DNA of 64,000 bases from Ampelocalamus luodianensis (Eukaryota; Streptophyta; Magnoliopsida; Poales; Poaceae). The notes beneath the pieces are model-generated. The model searched no databases, had not been told where the DNA came from, and saw only the letters and a list, made by a program, of their open reading frames with translations. The stretch lies in NCBI GenBank assembly GCA_036346255.1, contig CM070617.1, positions 5,187,501 to 5,251,500 of the forward strand, given 5' to 3'. Of this stretch, positions 36,701 through 49,336 are shown piece after piece (positions within the stretch are counted from its first letter, which is position 1; each line of letters opens with the position of its first letter). Position numbers and translations under genes: made by a program.

Positions 36701-37522
36701 ATGCTACAAAAGCTGCGCCGGCAGAACCTAGCACCCCACGGAGGCCGACTAGAGAAGAAATCCTACGGGATAGTCCAGGAAGGGTCACTAGAAGGTAAGG
36801 AATATTAACACATTTACCGTACACTAATTCTTTCCATACATCTAATTGTCGTATCGTATTTATGTGCAGCAAGCTTGCGATGTTATTAGGAGAGGGCACA
36901 TCTTCACAAACCGACACCACTAGTCCCGTGAGGATGCCTACCGCGACAGCACCATAAAAGATGACTCCAAAGAGAAAGCTACACATTGGATGAATTATTT
37001 TAGTTGTGATGAGATGTAAACTCATGCTTTATTTCATATGACTTGGATCTCGTTTGGAACTAAATTATGGTCTTCTGAGATGAACTTGTTTATGCTACAA
37101 TCATGGTTTTATGAGATGAGCTCATTTGTGCTAAATTCATGGTTTTATCTATTACTTGTATTTGCGTATGGATTATCTTTGTTAATTTGTATTACATATT
37201 AAACTGTACATGGCGGCGACCATGCCCAGCGATGGCGACCATGGCGGCGGCGGCACCATGCCAGCGCGGCGTACCACGCCAGCGGCGAGCGGCCAGCCAG
37301 ACGCGGCGGCCAACAGCCGACCACGTCCTTTTAATCTCACAAGGGCAAAAGGGTCACTTTGGGTAACAAATACATGTATTTAGATGAGAAAAGAGACTTA
37401 ATACACCAAATATCATGAAAAACAAGAAACCAACGTTTCAAGGGTCATTTTAACGAAGTCGATGTTTGGAGTCCTATAATTGCGAAGCGCATTGTTTGCT
37501 GTCCTATAATTGCAATTTTCTC
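33711..37522 (+). mobile_element. MULE with about 190-bp TIRs and near-perfect 9-bp duplication
   Basis: The left end starts AGAAAATTGCAATTATAGGA and matches the inverted right end for roughly 190 bases, including CATTTGGTGTATTAAGTCTC and AAATACATGTATTTGTTACC. Flanks are TTTATGCGG (33702-33710) and TTTATGCAG (37523-37531), eight of nine identical, as expected for a Mutator 9-bp duplication. It contains a MULE transposase on the plus strand (separate entry). The left interior is GC-rich. Confidence 0.88.
34432..36957 (+). pseudogene. MuDR-type MULE transposase, decayed
   Basis: Blocks occur in the right order. First comes an acidic N-terminal region (SENQICELLGLTKEETTNIL) with the DNA-binding start (MYPTMEEFKMAVRQFAINKE) up to CPWRINGT (34860s). 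The DDE catalytic part follows at 35340-35755, with SIDAIALNGRW and VDGHNWMYPLAYG, then ICSDACKGLENAV. Next is a SWIM-like GDTGKPCQHVLAYV (about 36160-36200) and a zinc knuckle CKKCGEKGHRQASAKC (about 36530). Two catalytic Asp positions are visible. In-frame stops and frame changes occur between 34985 and 35340 and again near 35756-35940, for instance a TAA after SMRR and another before KERALLEV. The protein cannot be made as one piece. Small introns may explain some breaks (donor near 34900, acceptor at 34981) but not all. Confidence 0.8.
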
Positions 37523-37896
37523 TTTATGCAGTGACTCGCACAACACTGTTTATACAGTTACCTTGTACATTACATGGGGAACCGGATCGTGCAGAATGCT
37601 ACTAGAACACAAGTCACTCGCATAGTCGCATTTGACAGTTCATGCAATCATGTCCCGAGAGCAAGAAACTACTCCATATAGCGATACTATGACACATGGT
37701 ACAACAATTGTGCAGAAGCTAGCGCTAGCAGCAAGGTTTCACATGACGATTATATTTCGCTGCCATGCTTCTTATGCACCTGCGCTGCACTGCAATGAAC
37801 AATGAAACCCCCTTTCCTCGAGCTGCCACGAGGGAGGAGTATGTCTGTATGTGTAAACTTGGTATCTGAATAATTCTCGAGTGAAGCATCGACGGC

Positions 37897-39770
37897 TCAA
37901 CGCACCGTCGTCCCGTTCTCTGCAGCAGCAGGATGCCTGAAGCAACCGGAGTAGATGTCATACACCTTGCTCAAGTCCGCAGCGCTCGCCGTCCACACGT
38001 GCCCCGGCGACGCCTCCGGGAGACCCATCCCCTCGCACCTCTCCTCGACCAGCGCCGCCTCCCGGAGCTTCCCCTCCCTCCACAGGCTCTTCACCAGCAA
38101 CGCCTTGGTGGGGGCGTCCGGCGCGATCCCGGAGCCGCGCATCTCGTCGAACACCCTCAGCGCCAGCGCCGCGCGCTCCTGCTTGCAGTAGGCCCTCACC
38201 AGCACGCTGTACATGTGCCCGTCGGGCTGCAACTCGCACTGCCGCACGAGGCCCAACAGCCTGTGCACGCCCTTGAGGTCGCCGGCGCCGGCCAGGTGCT
38301 CCATCAGGCCGGAGAACGTCTGCAGGTCCGGGAGGACGCCCTGCGTCATCATCTCCTCGAGGAGCTCCGTGGCGTCAAGCCCTCTCCGGCATTTCGCCAT
38401 CGTCCTCAGCAGCGACGAGCACAGCAGCGTGAGGTTGGGCCTCGACACTGGGCCGCAGATGGCGTCGGCGTCCCGGAACACCCTAACCGCCGCGTCGGCC
38501 TTCTTGGAGAGCCCGTAGAAGTCGATGACCAGCCGCACGGTGGCAAACGGGAGGAGGATGCCGTCCGACCGCACCTTGGCGAGCAGCCGTTCCACCAGCT
38601 CGACGTGCCCGGCGCGGGCGAGGATGGCGACCATCCTCGCCACGGTGTGCCGGTCGTGCGCGAAGCCGCCGGGACGGCACGCCACCCAGCAGAAGAACTC
38701 CCACGCCGTCTCCGCCTTCTTGAACGCGCGCAGGAGCTTGCACACCAGCCGCGGCGTCCAGACGAGCCCGGCGGCCTCCAGCTCCGCCACCTCCCTCGGG
38801 TCCCAGCCTTCCAACGCCCTGGCGAGCTCGCGCGGGTCCAGCCATGGCTTCAGCGTCTCCTTAGCTCCGCCTCTGTGGACCTTGTTACCATCGGTCGTGC
38901 CTTCATCCTCGTCCTCGCTGTCTCCCTCGCCCTCGACGTCGTCCACGGCGTACCCGATTCTTGCGTCCGGTGAAAGCTCCTCGACGAAGTCCTCCGTGCC
39001 CTCGGTGTGCCCCTCTTCCCGCATGGCGGCGATGGCGGCCCGCATTTGCGGCCCGGGCATGACGCCGTCGACGGCCGCCATCTCGCGGACGAGCCACCGG
39101 AGCTCGTCAAACCTCCCCGCCGACGCAAGCGCCTCGGCGAGCACGTTGTACTGCCGGGTGGTCCGCCGCGAGCGCAGCGAGGGCAGGAGGCGGAACACCT
39201 CGAGCGCCTGGTCCACGAACCCCGTGGAGGCGAGGTGGGCGATGACGACAGTGTATGTGCGGGCGTTGGGGAGCGCGCCCTCGCGGACCATGGCGCGGAA
39301 CGCCTCCACAGCGGCGGCATGGTCGGCGGCGCGGGCGTGCAGGTCGATGAGGAGGTTGTGTGCCTCGGCGGGGCGGCGCGGGGTGGTCGGAAGGGAAGCG
39401 AAGGCGACGAGGGCGGAAGGATGGTCCCCCGCGGCGGCGAGCAGGCGGAGGCGCGCGAGCGGGGGCGGGGGCAGGGAAAGTAGGCGAGGAGGGAGCGGAG
39501 GTCGGGGAGGGCGGCGAGGGAGGCGAGGCGGGAGGCGAGGGCGTGGAAGAGCGGGAGCGGCGGGGGCGAGGGGAGGGCGCGGAAGAGGTAGATCGCCGAC
39601 GCCGGCGTGGGCGCGCCGCGGATGGCGTGGAGCGCGACCACGGGGTCGGCGGATGGGATCAGCGGCGGCGGGGACGAAGGGGAGCGGAGGCGGAGGTGCA
39701 GGGAGTCGATGAGGCGGGCGCGGCGGAGGTAGAGGGCGACGCGGCTGGCGGGCGCGGGTGGCGGGGGCAT
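37897..39770 (-). CDS. PPR protein, P type, with one apparent frameshift
   Basis: Intronless and GC-rich. From ATG 39770 (MPPPPAPASRVALYLRRARL) the frame is open but leaves PPR-like sequence at about 39474-39480. The adjacent frame then carries PPR sequence to the stop at 37897. Adding one base at the GGGAAAG run restores a single frame of about 624 residues. After the break at least seven 35-residue repeats are visible: NARTYTVVIAHLASTGFVDQ, TTRQYNVLAEALASAGRFDE, RHTVARMVAILARAGHVELV, LLCSSLLRTMAKCRRG, LQTFSGLMEHLAGAGDLKGV, HMYSVLVRAYCKQERAALAL and APTKALLVKSLWREGKLREA. An acidic linker (GEGDSEDEDEG) lies in the middle. PPR proteins of this class bind specific RNAs in chloroplasts or mitochondria, and the Arg/Ser/Pro-rich N terminus would fit a transit peptide. 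Alternatives for the break are a real mutation or a base-calling error. Confidence 0.82.
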
Positions 39771-41166
39771 CGCGTCGCCTGCGCGCAACCGGTCGGTTTC
39801 GCCGAGCGGGCAGGCAGACGATACGGCGGCGGCGGCGCGGGATGCTTAAGCTCGTCGGCCCAGCGGTTGGGTATAAGAGAAGAGAAGGGTTTAAGCCTTC
39901 AGAATTCAGAGAGTAGTATGGTAAGACCGTAAGAGCAGCTCATAGCCTGCCGTGTACAAGAGATCATCCAAGAAGATTTGGAACTACTCATGAACCCTGC
40001 AAAATGCAGCTATTAGCGAGTACCATAGAACATCAATGAAAGACTCATAATTCAATCGTGTACATGGCTGGCTGTTTAGTTTTTTTATTGCAAATGATTA
40101 TGCGCATTTCATTCAGTTTATCATGCATAATTTCTGAACATCTGTATTCAGTTTATTATGAGTAATTTTCCTTCAGTTCACCCTGATTCAGTTTTATCAT
40201 ATTTTTGTGGGGGAGAAGAAGGCTTGCCTAGTTCGACTCAAACAAACTATGATAGGACTGTCTGAGGAACAGAAGCAGAGCAAATGAATAGTACAACACA
40301 ACACATCATGTAATGGGTGAGCAACTAGTGTGGGAAAATATACTTGTGGATCAGTAGATGATTTGCAAATTGCAACCATAGCTAATGGGGTACATACATG
40401 GACTAACATGTACAGTTCAGTACAACTAATGGTTCCCTGGACGAGCATAAATGCTTCATCCCCACCTTAAATTGCTGGAGAATCATGCAGTCTTGGAACT
40501 AAGGCAGCTGCTAGCTCATTGACAGTGTACTGAAGAAAGCTCATATGTCATCTGAGCTGGCTGCTCGATCTCTGCAACATGTGATCCAAGCATCAGGAAC
40601 AAAGATCACCAAAGTCTGGGAGTAACCACCGGTCAGATGTAATGAGTTTGATTCATGTTTCCATCGAAGATATGGGAGTAAAATAAGCAATAACGCACCA
40701 TATACTGTAGTCATCCTGCCAGCATAAACCATAGCAAGGGAATAAAGAAGAATGGACTTTGTTAGCAAGAATTCATAGGTCAAATCGTAAAATAAAAAAG
40801 GCGCAACAGTTACATAATTCTTCACAGAGCATACATCATTGCATCCTACAGCCGCCTAGAAGAAAAAGAGAACCCACGTCGCTTCTGAAGCCACATGCGT
40901 TAAACTTGTCAGAGCCATGAACTGCTGAACTCGATAACCATCATGTCCTTCCTCCACCCCACAGCTTCTTATGACAAAACACACAGGCCCTGTAATTTTC
41001 AGGGCAAACCAGTAAGCAGAGAAGAACAGTCCAAGAGTCTTTTACACAACGGTTCAACTACAACAGAGGCAGACAGCAGTGAACAAGATAAAACTGAAGG
41101 AAGTGTGTAATGACTATCCAACAAGAGCAGCAATACCATAATTCTAGATCACTCACCAAGCAGTTC
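39771..41166. other. Intergenic region and 3' flank of the PMD gene
   Basis: Contains the PPR gene's upstream GC-rich segment (to about 39860), then AT-rich DNA with repeated TTCAGTTTA-like words (40110-40200). No further gene or transposon border is seen. Confidence 0.45.
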
Positions 41167-43916
41167 TCATCTCGGACCTGATCTGCCTCTCTTTCTCTTG
41201 CCTGATGACCTTGAATGGACTGTGCTGTCCGCTTGTGTGTGGCCAGCCTGGCTTTGAGCCCGCTTCTCAGAATCGGGGCCAGACTCAGCCTCCTGATCAG
41301 GTACCATGGAATGATTTATCTCTTCCTCCTTATCCCTCTGGTGCTCTGCCTCTGGTTCAGCTGCAGCTGTTGCTGTTGTCAATGAGCATGGAATCACATC
41401 AGCAATGTCGCAAAGTGACGATCCACCAAGTTCCCCAATAACTTCTACACATGTTCTAGTGACTCGCTCAACAAAAGAATGACATTCGCTTCTGGTGCAG
41501 CCTTTTTGAGAAGCTGCCTCCTTTGCCAGGATAGTGAGTTTGTCGGTCTGGAACGAAAGATGGATGCATCAGAGATATCCATGTATATACAAAAGAAGGC
41601 AATCTGAAGCTCCACGCTAAATAATAGCATGATTTATGCACATCATGAACCAAATCACATCTTACAAGTAGGATGTCTTACCACTGAGTGGATCAAATGA
41701 GCCCTGGGGGTATACCGAAGCTGAGAAGCATGAAAAGGATCTTCAGAATCAGCAATTGCATTTCCCCCAGATGCGCCAGCATTGTGACCATTACTTATCC
41801 TCCTTGGTGTGCAGAGGCGGATACGCGTTGATCGTCCGTACCACCGCAAATAATCCATGTAGTTGGCATGATCGTATGGTCGTTCTTCCATGATGATGTA
41901 CTGCACCTTTGCTTCCCACATATCCACAAAAGATTTGTGCTTCTGTGCCCAGTCGTTATGAACCCTTCCACGACGACACCTGCAAAATCAACGGAAAGCC
42001 TTATGTTCAGCTACTGGTAAATGATCTATAACTTCCTAAAACACAATCGTGCACAGCCAATGCAGGAGATGATAAGATCTATCAAAGTTATATTTTGAAC
42101 ATACCAATGGAGTTCCACACTAGTGTCCCGTAATGGCGGCGGGCACTCCTGATGGAGACCAAATTGGCGCATCACTCTCTCAGGTGTGTAAACCTCCACC
42201 ATAAAGAAATAAATCAGAGGTGCTTGGGTCAGCCATAAATGAGAATCCTGGGTACATATAGGGGCAAGCTTTAGTTCCTTCACCCGTTCCTCCCTATATA
42301 GGCACCAAACAACCTGGTCGTCCGTTAACAAGTCAAACTCATTTGTGAAGTGCTCATAGCAACGTGCTGGAGCTGCTCGACGCGCGCACACACCCACAAC
42401 CCATCGGAGACCAAATGTGGGTCTATCCCTCTCATCCTCTAGCTCCTCCACGTTTGGGTATTTTAGCTTTACCATATCTGGCCTGCCGATTGGGAAACGC
42501 TCCCATGACCAAAATTGAAGGAGCAAAAGACAACCAGTCAGATTACTTTGATCTGATTGCCTCCTGCAAGCATCACACATTGCCCTGTAGAGATATGCCA
42601 GAGTAGCAGAACCCCAACTGTATGAACCAATATTCTCAAGATCAGCAATCAGCGGGAAGGGATAGAAGGTGTACATGTCACCAGAAGCATCAGGAAACAA
42701 TAGACCACCAATCAGGCTAAGGATGTATGCCCTGGCATGCTGCTTTACAGTCTCCTCATCAGCATCTTCTGGACAGTAATTAAACTCCGCTCTGACCCAT
42801 GAAACCCTCAACCCAGGACGGGGCCTATCTGATGGAGGTGCCTTCCCCAGGTATCGCTCAACCAATTCATTCTGGGACTCTGTTTGGTTTACAGTGACAG
42901 CATGGCCAGCAATAGGCAATCCAAGAATCATCGCAACATCCTGTAGTGTGATTGTGACCTCACCACAAGGCATGTGAAAAGTGTGGGTCTCAGGTCTCCA
43001 CCTATCAACTAGTGCAGAGACAAGTGCACGATCGATGGAGGGCAGTCCAGCCCTACAAATGTTCGCCAGCCCCATCAGCCCAGCTGGCCTAAGGTAACGT
43101 TCATACCGCTTGTCAAACCGGAGAGGCTCACGGGTACGAGGGTTGAGCTCAGTCAGATGCTGTGCCAAACCATGGAAGTTACAAATCAGTGGTTTATTGT
43201 TACACGACAATAATTTGTAATATAAATGCTATAAGTTCTCTTTGATCTACCTGGCCTGATGCTAAAGCACGAGCACGATGATCCTCATCATACAACCCAA
43301 TTAAAGGATAGGAAGTTGTATCAACTGTCTCTGTAGCTCCGCTATGATCTTGACCAGACTGAGCCTCTGCATCTACAACCTGTCCACCATTGCCAGCACA
43401 GGACCTGGTGCTCCTTCTTGGTTTGCGTAGCCGAGCATGTTGAGGATGTGCATTTGGTGGACTGACAGATGGGATAACAAAAGAAGTGCCCTGTTCTGGA
43501 TTTCGTGACTGGGCGTTTTGACGTTGCACATCCGGTGGTTCACTATCCATTAATGCAGGCTCTGAGGAAATCGCCTCTGTAGAGCAATGCTTCTCTGCTT
43601 GAACATAAATCTCTAGACAATTCCACTCAGTCCCATTGAAAACTGCTTTGACATAGCTACTCCAGGACATGTCATCATCAATAGGCACCACGATGAAGTG
43701 CCGATGAGCACCCCCACCAACATTCATTCTTCCCTGCGCACGGATGTTGTGTGTCGTGTGTTTCCACCCGAGCTTCTTGTACACAGCATCAATTAGCTCA
43801 TCATATGTGGGTGATGTCTTGAACCATATACCCTCCTCGGGGAGGTTCCCAAACTCCACCCCGTTTGGACCCTTCCCCAGCTCCCCACCACTGTAAACTC
43901 GCACAAATCTGTCCAT
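41167..43916 (-). CDS. Intact plant-mobile-domain (PMD) protein with MULE-type N-terminal module, 799 aa
   Basis: Exons: 43916-43251, 43159-42105, 41979-41682, 41547-41167, all GT-AG, totalling 2400 bases without a frame break. Residues 1-110 (VRVYSGGELGKGPNGVEFGN, YDELIDAVYKKLGW, DDDMSWSSYVKAVF) resemble the N-terminal module of plant MULE transposases. After a polar linker the PMD fills about residues 223-560 (HLTELNPRTREPLRFDKRYE, THTFHMPCGEVTITLQDVAM, LRPAGLMGLANI, FDLLTDDQVVWCLY, PERVMRQFGLHQE). The C terminus is acidic then basic, GKRKRGRSG, a likely nuclear signal. PMD proteins of the MAIN/MAIL group act in the nucleus in meristem maintenance and transposon silencing; whether this one does is inference. 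A 5' UTR intron is likely (donor 44379, acceptor at 43922). No flanking TIRs were seen, so it looks like a host gene of transposon origin. Confidence 0.85.
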
Positions 43917-45647
43917 TTATCCTGCCAAACACCAATGCACCTCAATTCATGGTCAACCCAACTTTAGTTTGAGTAATCTAAAACAAGACCCATGATGCAT
44001 AAGCATGTTACTAGTAATCATGATAGCAAATCACCAAATTAGATAACAAAAGCAAGTTTACCAACCCAATCGAGGTAGGATTAGTGAACATTTTGCCAAG
44101 AACCACTCCAAGACACCACAAAGCTTTCTTGGTCAGTCTCCTAATCACTGCAACCTCTCAACTGTTCAAAACCCTAGATTTTCCCCTCACTTAACTCACA
44201 CTACACCACGAGTGACCAACAGCTTTTTCTTCTCAACGCAGCACAACATCTGGAGGAACAAAGGAAGAACTTCTAATCGGAATTCTACCCAAATCTTTGC
44301 CCGGACAACTCGCATGAGAGGACGAGGGAGCGTTAGGGCGAGAAGAAAGAGGGCATTCTTCTGGGATGGCGGAGCTTACCGACGGCGCCGAAAGATTTCG
44401 CGGCGGCAGCGGCGGCGCCGGGAACGGCGGCGGCGAGTGGGAGTGACCTACTGACCTGTATCTTTCTTTCCCCTCTTCCTTTCTCTTGCTGCCTTGCTGG
44501 AGCTGGGTAAGACGGAAGACGGCCTCGGTTTTAGCGTTTCTTCCGTGCGTTAGCAGCTAGCACTCAGCAAGGGCGTTAACCCGGCCGGCGTCTTTGTATT
44601 CCACGCTGGGCCGTTCAGCGTGTCTGTGAGAAGTGCAGATATAGTCCCGGTTCCTTAAGTCCCGTTTGGGACGGATTAGCATCTTTTGGTATTGCATCGG
44701 CAACGGCAGAGGAGCACAGTGTTTAACATTGTGAAAATCCGAGTATCCGATTCAGAAAGAATGAGCCAACTGCTACATCAGTGCTACAGTATTTGGTACA
44801 GTACCACAACGGTAGTATTTTTGCTGCGGTGAAAAATCCAGGACACAGCCGTTGCTTTCCAATTCGACCTGCGAAACAATGTTACGATACTATAGCACTG
44901 CGACTTTGCAGTCGGAGAATGCACGTCCGTTTGAAACATGGCAATTTTCCCCGAACCGTATGGGAAATAAGTCGTTTCCTGCGAAATCTCTATGTTACGA
45001 AAAAATCACTCAGTTACTACTTGCTAGGTCTATTTACGCGCAACTGCAATTCCGGAGTGCAAGCAGCTCGGAGTCCTGTTTCTTCCACCCTAACTCCGGC
45101 GGATCATTCAACCATCTTCTCTTCGTGGTTCTCCGGTTAGGCGGCCATCGGCGATTGGCAGTAAGCCAAAAGTGGTATTTTCAAAAGAAATAATAGTAGT
45201 TCACCTTCTTAGAACTCTCAACTGTCAAGTAAGGAAGAGACCTTAAACATTGCAATAAGCAAAGCATACTTTGAACCACCAATTGTTACTTGCACATTCA
45301 CCACTTACACAGGCATGCCAAAACAAAGATGTGCAGAAACATCAAGTCCCAACTCCTGCAATATATCAGATGTAGCAGTATTGGGAGTGAACTAGATAAC
45401 TGTAAAAAGAATCAACGGATGTTATGCATCAGGGCCATTTTATTGCCAGAGGAATACGTTGAGTGCAAATATCTCACATAGCATCAGTACATCACCACCA
45501 TCCATCTTCTAAGAAGGAAGGAATCAGCCAAGAAAGGTAAACTGATGTATGGTAGGACTTCTTAATTTTGCATGATGGTATATGCAGAAAAATATTATGT
45601 TGCTAATTTGCTAAATGCTAGCTATTGAATTTTCTGACAAAACTCGG
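43917..45647. promoter_or_regulatory. 5' UTR intron, promoter of the PMD gene and intergenic sequence
   Basis: 43922-44379 fits a 5' UTR intron: on the minus strand CGTCG|GTAAGC is the donor and GGCAG|GATAAATGG the acceptor. The GC-rich block 44380-44460 would be the first exon. From 44640 to 45647 I see only intergenic DNA and the NET-A 3' flank. Confidence 0.5.
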
Positions 45648-47635
45648 TTACTCCGGGAAAATGCTCCTTCCTCGCTCCACGGCTTGCTCCAAATCTGCAA
45701 ACCATGATTTCAGCAATGATTTTTCTTGAGCGATGATCTCGATTTTGGATTTCAGTCCTTCAATGCTTTGCTGCAATGTAAGAATCTCAGTTTCATGCCT
45801 GAACTTCTCTTCCAAAAGCCATTCGGTAGCATTGGATAGTTCTTGCCTGTACTTTTCAGCTTCAGCATTTGCTTCCTCCAGCTCCTTAGCCTGGTTCTCA
45901 ACTAGTAATTTCTCTGCAGAAACTTTTTCTAGTTTGAGCCTGATGCTTTCAATCGTTTCTTGCAGCTTAGCTGTCTCAACACTGTGGTTTGACTTCTCTT
46001 GCAGCAACTTTTCAGAAGCATCAGCAAGCTCTTGCCTGTACGTGCTGATTTCAGCATCTCTCTCAGATAGTTTCTCTGCAAACTGCTGTCTAGATGAAGC
46101 CATTTCTTCCTTCAGATTGACAATTTCATCCTCCAGTTTCTTGCTTTGTCCCAACAGCCTAGAGTGCTCTTCTGACAAAATCGCACCATTTTCAAGACTC
46201 TTTTGGAGAGTGTTGATCTCCTCTTGTGAAGATTGCAGCTTCTCCCATGTTGCCGTGAGCTCTCCCTCTATGTATGTAACTTTTGTAGCTTGATCAGCAA
46301 CGTTTCCATTTTCTATGTAGTCACAATGGCACCTCAAGCTCTTCTCCTCGAAAACCTCAAGTTTTTCGTTTGCATCACGCAGTTTCTGGTTCGTCGCATT
46401 GAGCTGATCCTCAAGTTCAAGAACTCTCTGATGCAATGTGTAGGCAATACCATCATCCTCACCGTCTTCAGATTTTGCATCGGATTCTGACTGTGAAGCT
46501 AAGTCTTCAGGCTCCTTCCTTGAGGCTGGTGAGTCATTGTTCTTGTTGCTCAGAAAGAAGTCAAAACCGGCAGCTCTAGGACTCTGTTCCCTTGTCCAGG
46601 ACTTCTGTGGTTCAGGAGATGGTGAGGGCGACCTTTGTAGTTCAGGACCGCACTCCGAACCAGTCAAAGATCCCTGTGACTGGCACTGCAGCCTTGAAGG
46701 GATGTTCTTGCGCAGTTCACCAGTAACATTGTCATAACGCTCAGCTAAAGCACGGTACATGCGGTAGAAATTCTCAACATGGGTGATGAGCATTGGACGC
46801 CTCTGATAGTACATTTGTGCTTTCTTCGCGAAGGAGTCGCCATCCTCCTCGATCAGCTGCAGCGTCTCCTTCACTTGCTTATCCATTTCTGCATATTTCA
46901 GTTCAGTGAAAGATTAGATACGGCTACTTTAAACGTGAACAACAGTGACAACATACAGAATAACAGCTGCACGGACAACACCTCAAACACCCCCACCACA
47001 ATCTTCTGCTCATTCCAGTAAGATAGAGTTTGAATACACGAGCAGCAGTAAGTGTCACCAGCATTTTTTTCACTTCACTTCACTGCCAATTTCTGCTAAA
47101 ATGAACTATGTACAGCATTTCCCTCCGTTGCCTATGGAAGCACACCAGTATCTATTTTTTTCTAATCATGTTAACACTTAGCACAAATGCATAATGAACA
47201 ATCACAGAAGTAACTGCGCATACATGAACAGCATTAGCATCAAAACATCCGTAGTACTTCACTTACTTAACTATCCATTCCTGGTCATTATTTGGATGAA
47301 CAATCAGATGGTGCTACTGTACCATAGATACCATATGTACATCAAAAGGCATCTGAGTACTAAGAGAATAGATGCTGTACTTCCTTTCGTTTATTATTCA
47401 TCTATGCTCATCTCAGTGCAATAAACAATCAGAAAATGATACTGTACATATACATTCATTGACAATGTGTATATTAGCAAGTACTAAGAAGATCATATAG
47501 CAAATTTTCCAGGTATAGTTTCAGCTTACCTTCGAGATTTTCGGCAAGCCATTTTGAGTTCTTGGGGCTAATGTGACTGTCCCACCACCATGAATGGCGT
47601 TTCTTGGTAGGGTTCCTCTCCAAAGGTGGCTTCAT
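45648..47635 (-). CDS. NET-A: actin-binding NAB-domain protein lacking the C-terminal IRQ block, 448 aa
   Basis: Exon 1 is 47635-47530 and exon 2 is 46888-45648, joined in frame (GAA codon split). Residues 14-95 form a NAB (KIP1-like) actin-binding domain: HSWWWDSHISPKNSKWLAEN, then MDKQVKETLQLIEEDGDSFA, YYQRRPMLITHVENFYRMYR, ALAERYDNVTGEL. A Ser/Pro linker with AAGFDFFLS is followed by coiled coil to the end (ELEDQLNATNQKLRDANEKL and similar heptads). Single-NAB proteins of this size belong to NET groups 3 and 4, which link actin filaments to membranes such as the tonoplast. Unlike its paralogue at 53333-55425, this protein stops after SLLKSWFADLEQAVERG and has no IRQ-type C-terminal block. 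A non-coding first exon is possible near 48535-48560 (CTTCTCAG|GTGAG). Tandem neighbour of NET-B on the same strand. Confidence 0.88.
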
Positions 47636-49336
47636 TGTTCACAAATCTACCAGGAAAGATAGAGGTTTAACAGATTCAAGCACTAATGGAAGGGAAAATT
47701 GTGCATGGCCAGGAACGATAACAATGCCAGGGCTGAAGTCTAGCACTACGAAATGAATACAGTACGTAGGATAAACTCAACCTGAATCAATCTAGACTAA
47801 AAAAGTATGACATCAGCATGTAAATTACAACAATGCCAGCAGCCTCTTGTTCAAGGAAGTCCGAATTAAGATATTAGTGTCTTCAGTCTTCACTCCTCAG
47901 AAGGTACCTAATCCTTGTTAGTTGGATAATAAAATGTTCTCCATTTTAAACAGAAGCACCATGCAGTTAGCATCTAAAATCCAATAGTATTACATTAGTG
48001 TGTTTTTAGGGAAACCTGTGCTAGATTCTACCATCTCTGAATGCCACACGGGGATTAATGCTATCATGTGAGAAACAGATGGCTAAATCTCATATGTGAT
48101 GCAACTGGAATAAATGAATGATCTATCATATTTCAGGTCACATCATCAGGGTATTGGAATGAGTCTATATGTGCAATAAGAAAGAAACCAGCACAGTTGC
48201 TCATGTTGGACAAAATGTTTACTGATTGTATTATCAAATGGTAGCCTTTTTTACCAAAACATAAAAGCTCAGTGATCAACAGAAGGCATCCTATTGTTCC
48301 GGGCGTATGAATATAGTACAGTTGCATTCAGAAAGAAACGGAGGTGGTCATTTAACCAAGAGGCAAGAGCAGATCAAAAGATAACAACATCCCTGCAGAA
48401 ATGGTGCAAGATCTCGAAAATAACCATTTCTATCCAAACAACGACTGAATACATCAAGAAACTGAAAGATACAACTGAAAAGAAATGAAGCAGATTCTAC
48501 ATAAGCAAGAAACATCAAGAACACAATCTCACCTGAGAAGAAGAGGTTCAATCAGAGGTCAGGATTCCGCATCAAGATCTCAGCTTTTGTTCATGATGAC
48601 CAAATCTGAGTACTCAAAAGTCAAAACACTACACAGACAGGCAGGGAAAAGAAGAGGTCAAGAACAGGTAGCTGGATTTATGCTTGGGTCAATGCTTGAA
48701 GCAAAGGCGTAGGAGAATCAAGAGAGCTTTGAAACATGCAAAGCATGAGGGGGGGTGGTAGATGACTACTGCCCACCTACTTCTACTACCATGTGTATTA
48801 CTACTTGAAGAATCCAAGATCTACTGATGCTTTTAAAAGAACAAAACAGGAAACACAGAGAAAGTCTGAATCTTTTTGTCACACTTGGGTGTAAGTACAG
48901 TTATCTTACCGATTCAAAGTAAATATGAAAATCCCTTCAAAAAAAAGAAGAAAGAAAAAGGAAGATGAAAGCAAAAGGATGGGACAAAATAGACAAGAAA
49001 TAAATAATGGCACATGGTGTCACCAGCCATGTGTTGTGGTCAAGATTGCAGGAGATGGGATGTATGCGAGCCATGCATTGAACTCTTACCGTGGAAATGA
49101 ATAAATGCACGAGTAGAAAGAGGAAAGAAACTTGTAGATAAGAAATGTAAGGGGTAAAAAAAGAAACACAATCGTAGAAAGGAAGAAGGAAACAGTAGAA
49201 GGTAAGAAAGCACGAGTGGAAGAGACTGCCTCTTGTTACCTTCTAAAACTTTGCCATTCTCTAAGTCTCTGGACATGGAGTTCACAGATTAAGAAAAGAA
49301 AAGGCTTGCAAATTTCTAAAAGTACTACTTCAGAAC
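47636..49336. other. NET-A upstream region
   Basis: Probably a 5' UTR intron, leader and promoter of NET-A. On the minus strand a donor-like CTTCTCAG|GTGAGATT lies at about 48535, and TAG|ATTTGTGAACAATG precedes the start codon. No other gene or element is visible. Confidence 0.4.

Noticed and set aside
38500..39932. Large plus-strand open frames of up to 395 residues
   Set aside because: They are antisense shadows of the GC-rich PPR gene.
44212..44454. 80-residue plus-strand open frame
   Set aside because: It is antisense to the probable non-coding first exon of the PMD gene and has low-complexity Arg-rich composition.
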